From Streptomyces composti (lineage in GTDB: Bacteria; Actinomycetota; Actinomycetes; Streptomycetales; Streptomycetaceae), in contig NZ_JAATEM010000007.1 in assembly GCF_012034205.1 (NCBI RefSeq), positions 124,001 to 188,000 of the forward strand: a DNA stretch of 64,000 nucleotides, in the 5' to 3' direction. Below the pieces are notes generated by a model. That model was not told the origin of the DNA, searched no databases, and saw only the letters and a list, made by a program, of their open reading frames with translations. Below, one piece after another: positions 62,501 through 64,000 of this stretch (position 1 is its first letter; every line of letters starts with the position of its first letter). A program made the translations under genes and the position numbers.

Positions 62501-63211
62501 GAGGGTCGCGTGCTGCGTCTCGCCGACACCGCCGACGACGGCTGGGCGGCCACCCTGGACGGCGCCCCGCTGCCCCGCACCACCGTGGACGGCTGGGCCC
62601 AGGGCTTCAAGCTGCCCGCCTCCGGCGGCCGCCTGGACGTCACCTACGACACCCCGCTCACCCACACCGCCTGGCTGTGGGCCCAGGGTTTCCTCGCGAT
62701 CGTCCTGGTCGTCCTCGCCCTGCCCGGCCGCCGGCGTCACATCGACGACGACCTGCCCGACGAGCCGGCGGTCGTCCCCGCAGGGGACGGGCGCCGCGCC
62801 CGCCGTCTGCGCGCCCAGGCCGAGCAGGCGGGCCAGGCGGGAGAGCCGGCCGGGGCGGACCAGGCCGGGGAGGCCGGTCGGCAGGGTGCGCCGCAAGCCC
62901 CCGCTCCGATCCCCCCGCAGCCCGCCCACGACCCCTGGCGGCAGGAGCCGCAGCCCGACCCGGCGGCGCAGCAGTACCAGCAGCAGTACGCGGCCTACGC
63001 GCAGCCGGCGCAGCAGCCCCAGCAGTACCCGGGGCAGTACCCCGAGCAGCCGTACCCGTACCAGGGCGCCTCCTACGACCCGTACGCCTACGACCAGTAC
63101 GAGCAGGCGCAGTACCAGCAGACCCCGACCTACGACCAGAGCTACCCGAACGGCTACGACATGCCGTACGACCCCATGGGCAGTGAGCGTCCCGACGGGA
63201 GCCAGCAGTGA
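59567..63211 (+). CDS. Very large GT2 glycosyltransferase with multi-span membrane domain
   Basis: 1214 residues from ATG 59567. The GT2 domain (about 20-300) shows VVTAVLVSHDGARWLPDTLT, LWLLHDDCAPEPDALAQLL and GMLIRRDVFEQLGG with RDDVDLCWRAHQAG. About ten membrane spans occupy 310-830, followed by a soluble region (about 830-1050), a last span (about 1055-1075), and a tail of about 110 residues rich in Gln, Pro and Tyr (QQYQQQYAAYAQPAQQPQQY from about 1138). Probably adds sugars to a cell-envelope glycan from a lipid donor. Its stop overlaps the next start, so the two are coupled. Confidence 0.85.
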   Translation: MSVHSHPAAHDVAAIPEFPRHVVTAVLVSHDGARWLPDTLTGLLGQERPVQYALAADTGSADDSARLVTEALGDDQVLHLARRTGFGQAVDECHRTAPRLTPDDLPYLKRPSGWDPVTRTWRDDAYDLPELPYGEPVQWLWLLHDDCAPEPDALAQLLRVVDTEYELGREDVAVVGPKLRGWYDRRQLLEVGVSIANSGRRWTGLDRREQDQGQHDHVRAVLSVSTAGMLIRRDVFEQLGGFDRHLPLMRDDVDLCWRAHQAGYRVLVAPDAVVRHAEAASRERRTVDCVGRTAASPHRVDKAGAVYTLLVNTRTAALPWVLLRVVLGTLLRTLAYLVGKVPGQAVDEIRGLMSVLLRPERILAGRRRRGSPQIDKAELRALFPPPGATVRATVEQVAGNLAGRSDPEVASGAGRHGGAIESGPGGDDADFLEIEQFARLKRIARKPGPVLFLVLLVVSLTACRSLLGGGALAGGALLPVPAGAGELWARYTDAWHAVGAGGTGSAPPYLAIVATLASLLLGSTGLAVTVLLVCSVPLAGLTAYFASRPLVPSRLLRAWAAVAYAFLPAATGALAGGRIGTAVLAVLLPLLARAAIAAGGLADSTGGPGSWRATWAYALLLTITTAFTPIVWPIALVLGLGVLALRRRELTAHAPRLLAQLGTPLLVLAPWSLSLLPFGFFREAGLEYGSGAASALDLLGAVPGGPATFSGLMLIGLVLAALAALLRSERQTAVRVAWASALTGLVFAALSNASTWAGPATLVYGISLLAAAVVGADGARARVAEKEFGWRQPVAALIALACAAGPLLLAAGWMLRGADGPLQRRDPVQVPAFVAEESGTRDQARTLVLDSDSAAEVRYMLVRGSGARMGDAELAAAGGENGRLDKVVGNLVAGSGADQAAQLGTFAVRYVLVHQGAPREVTRVLDATPGLTRLSQQAGGALWRVDRQVSRATIVSGKETKAVAAGPVDIHTDIPAGPEGRVLRLADTADDGWAATLDGAPLPRTTVDGWAQGFKLPASGGRLDVTYDTPLTHTAWLWAQGFLAIVLVVLALPGRRRHIDDDLPDEPAVVPAGDGRRARRLRAQAEQAGQAGEPAGADQAGEAGRQGAPQAPAPIPPQPAHDPWRQEPQPDPAAQQYQQQYAAYAQPAQQPQQYPGQYPEQPYPYQGASYDPYAYDQYEQAQYQQTPTYDQSYPNGYDMPYDPMGSERPDGSQQ

Positions 63212-64000
63212 ACCGCACGACCCTGTCCCTGATCGCGGCGGCCACCGCCCTCGCCGCCGTGACCGGCTTCGCCGCGCTGACCGCGCCCGAGTCGCCGGCC
63301 GCGGACGACTCGGCACGCGCCGCGGCCCGGCTCCCGGTGGAGCGCACCAGCCTGCTCTGCCCCTCGCCCAGCACCTCCGACCTGGCCGAGACGACCTATT
63401 CCTCCTTCACCCCGGTCACCGAGGGGACGGAGAACAGGGGCTCGGCCGAGCTGCTCCCGGCCCGGGCCGACGGCGACGAAAAGGACGGGGACGGCAAGGA
63501 CGGGGACGGCGACGAGGACGAAAGGGACGGGGAGTCCGAGAAGCCGGACGCCGGCGGGGCGAAGCCCGTCCTGAAGCCCGGGGAGCCGGGCCGGCAGGCC
63601 ACCGGTGACGTCTCGGGCGGCGAGGCCCCGGCCCTCATCGGTACCGCCGACGGCCGCTACGCCCCCGGCTGGACCGTGCAGCAGACCACCGAGGTCACCG
63701 CGGGCACCGGCCGTGGCCTGCAGGGCGTCACCTGCGGGGCGCCGGACACCGAGTTCTGGTTCCCCGGCACCAGCACGGCCGGCGACCGCACCGACTATGT
63801 GCATCTGACCAACCCGGACGACTCGGCCGCCGTGGTGGACATCGAGCTCTACGGCAAGGACGGCGCCCTGGAGTCCACCGTGGGCGAGGGCATCACCGTC
63901 CGGGGGCGGTCCAGCGAGCCGATCCTGCTCTCCACGCTCACCGAGGAGCGCCAGTCCGATGTGACGGTGCATGTGGTCGTCCGCAGCGGCCGGGTCGGCG
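63208..64000 (+). CDS. Secreted DUF5719-like protein, N-terminal part (runs off right edge)
   Basis: GTG 63208 overlaps the glycosyltransferase stop (GTGA). Visible: 264 residues. A signal peptide or anchor (LSLIAAATALAAVTGFAAL), then a mature domain beginning SLLCPSPSTSD. It is interrupted at about residues 90-112 by an acidic, repetitive insert (DGDEKDGDGKDGDGDEDERD). Beta-rich sequence follows. The family, as I recall it, is found next to this glycosyltransferase in Streptomyces; function unknown, probably envelope-related. The 3' end is outside the window. Confidence 0.7.
   Translation, partial: MNRTTLSLIAAATALAAVTGFAALTAPESPAADDSARAAARLPVERTSLLCPSPSTSDLAETTYSSFTPVTEGTENRGSAELLPARADGDEKDGDGKDGDGDEDERDGESEKPDAGGAKPVLKPGEPGRQATGDVSGGEAPALIGTADGRYAPGWTVQQTTEVTAGTGRGLQGVTCGAPDTEFWFPGTSTAGDRTDYVHLTNPDDSAAVVDIELYGKDGALESTVGEGITVRGRSSEPILLSTLTEERQSDVTVHVVVRSGRVG

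Noticed and set aside
59417-63316. Very long antisense frame (about 1300 codons) opposite the large glycosyltransferase
   Set aside because: High third-position GC makes the opposite frames open; the antisense product is Gly/Val/Arg/Gln-rich with no domain, while the sense strand encodes a clear GT2 membrane protein.

Overview
This 64 kb stretch is chromosomal DNA of a Streptomyces or very close relative. GC content is very high, nearly every third codon position is G or C, GTG and TTG starts are common, and gene-family content and order (hut genes, SigB-type sigma locus, purK-purE, fadE, an LCP cluster, cofD-cofE, whiB) match what I recall of the core chromosome of Streptomyces coelicolor. 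I saw no CRISPR array, tRNA, rRNA, insertion sequence or prophage.

Layout. 1-2.7 kb: the 5' part of a GDSL-type lipase, a divergent cystathionine beta-synthase and a small membrane protein. 2.7-12.9 kb: an alpha-glucan utilisation locus, made of an ABC importer (binding protein and two permeases, no ATPase), an intracellular GH13 alpha-glucosidase, a LacI-type regulator and a large secreted GH87 enzyme. CTTGC/TTGCG operator-like repeats occur in front of all three transcription units. 13.0-21.8 kb: an RpiR-type regulator, a membrane protein, a PLP decarboxylase-like gene, and a divergent, translationally coupled histidine-utilisation operon hutU - M20 amidohydrolase - hutF - hutI. The M20 enzyme probably performs the last step, deformylation of N-formylglutamate.

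22-29.6 kb: a SigB/SigF-type sigma factor divergent from its likely anti-sigma antagonist (STAS) and anti-sigma (HATPase) partners; a frameshifted secreted-protein remnant; a POT peptide transporter; a response regulator/histidine kinase pair; a GtrA-like membrane protein. 29.8-34 kb: purK-purE, then an M19 dipeptidase and a second M19 paralogue that has lost every metal ligand. 34-38.3 kb: tandem VOC proteins divergent from a CGNR-finger regulator across a palindrome, UDP-glucose dehydrogenase and acyl-CoA dehydrogenase.

38.4-54.4 kb is a cell-envelope region: a GT2 glycosyltransferase, six LytR-CpsA-Psr (LCP) family proteins interrupted by a thioesterase and a Cys-rich copper-storage-type protein, half of an adenylating enzyme, a secreted PGRP-type amidase and a mannose-1-phosphate guanylyltransferase-like protein. 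54.5-64 kb: an AlkA-type glycosylase, the F420 genes cofE and cofD, cysteine dioxygenase, whiB, a 1214-residue membrane glycosyltransferase, and the start of a secreted DUF5719-like protein running off the right end.

The content is mostly conserved chromosomal housekeeping and envelope functions. The most unusual items are the metal-ligand-free dipeptidase paralogue, the glucan locus with its shared operator set, the M20 enzyme embedded in the hut operon, and the six-member LCP cluster. I do not see a clearly undescribed multi-gene system.
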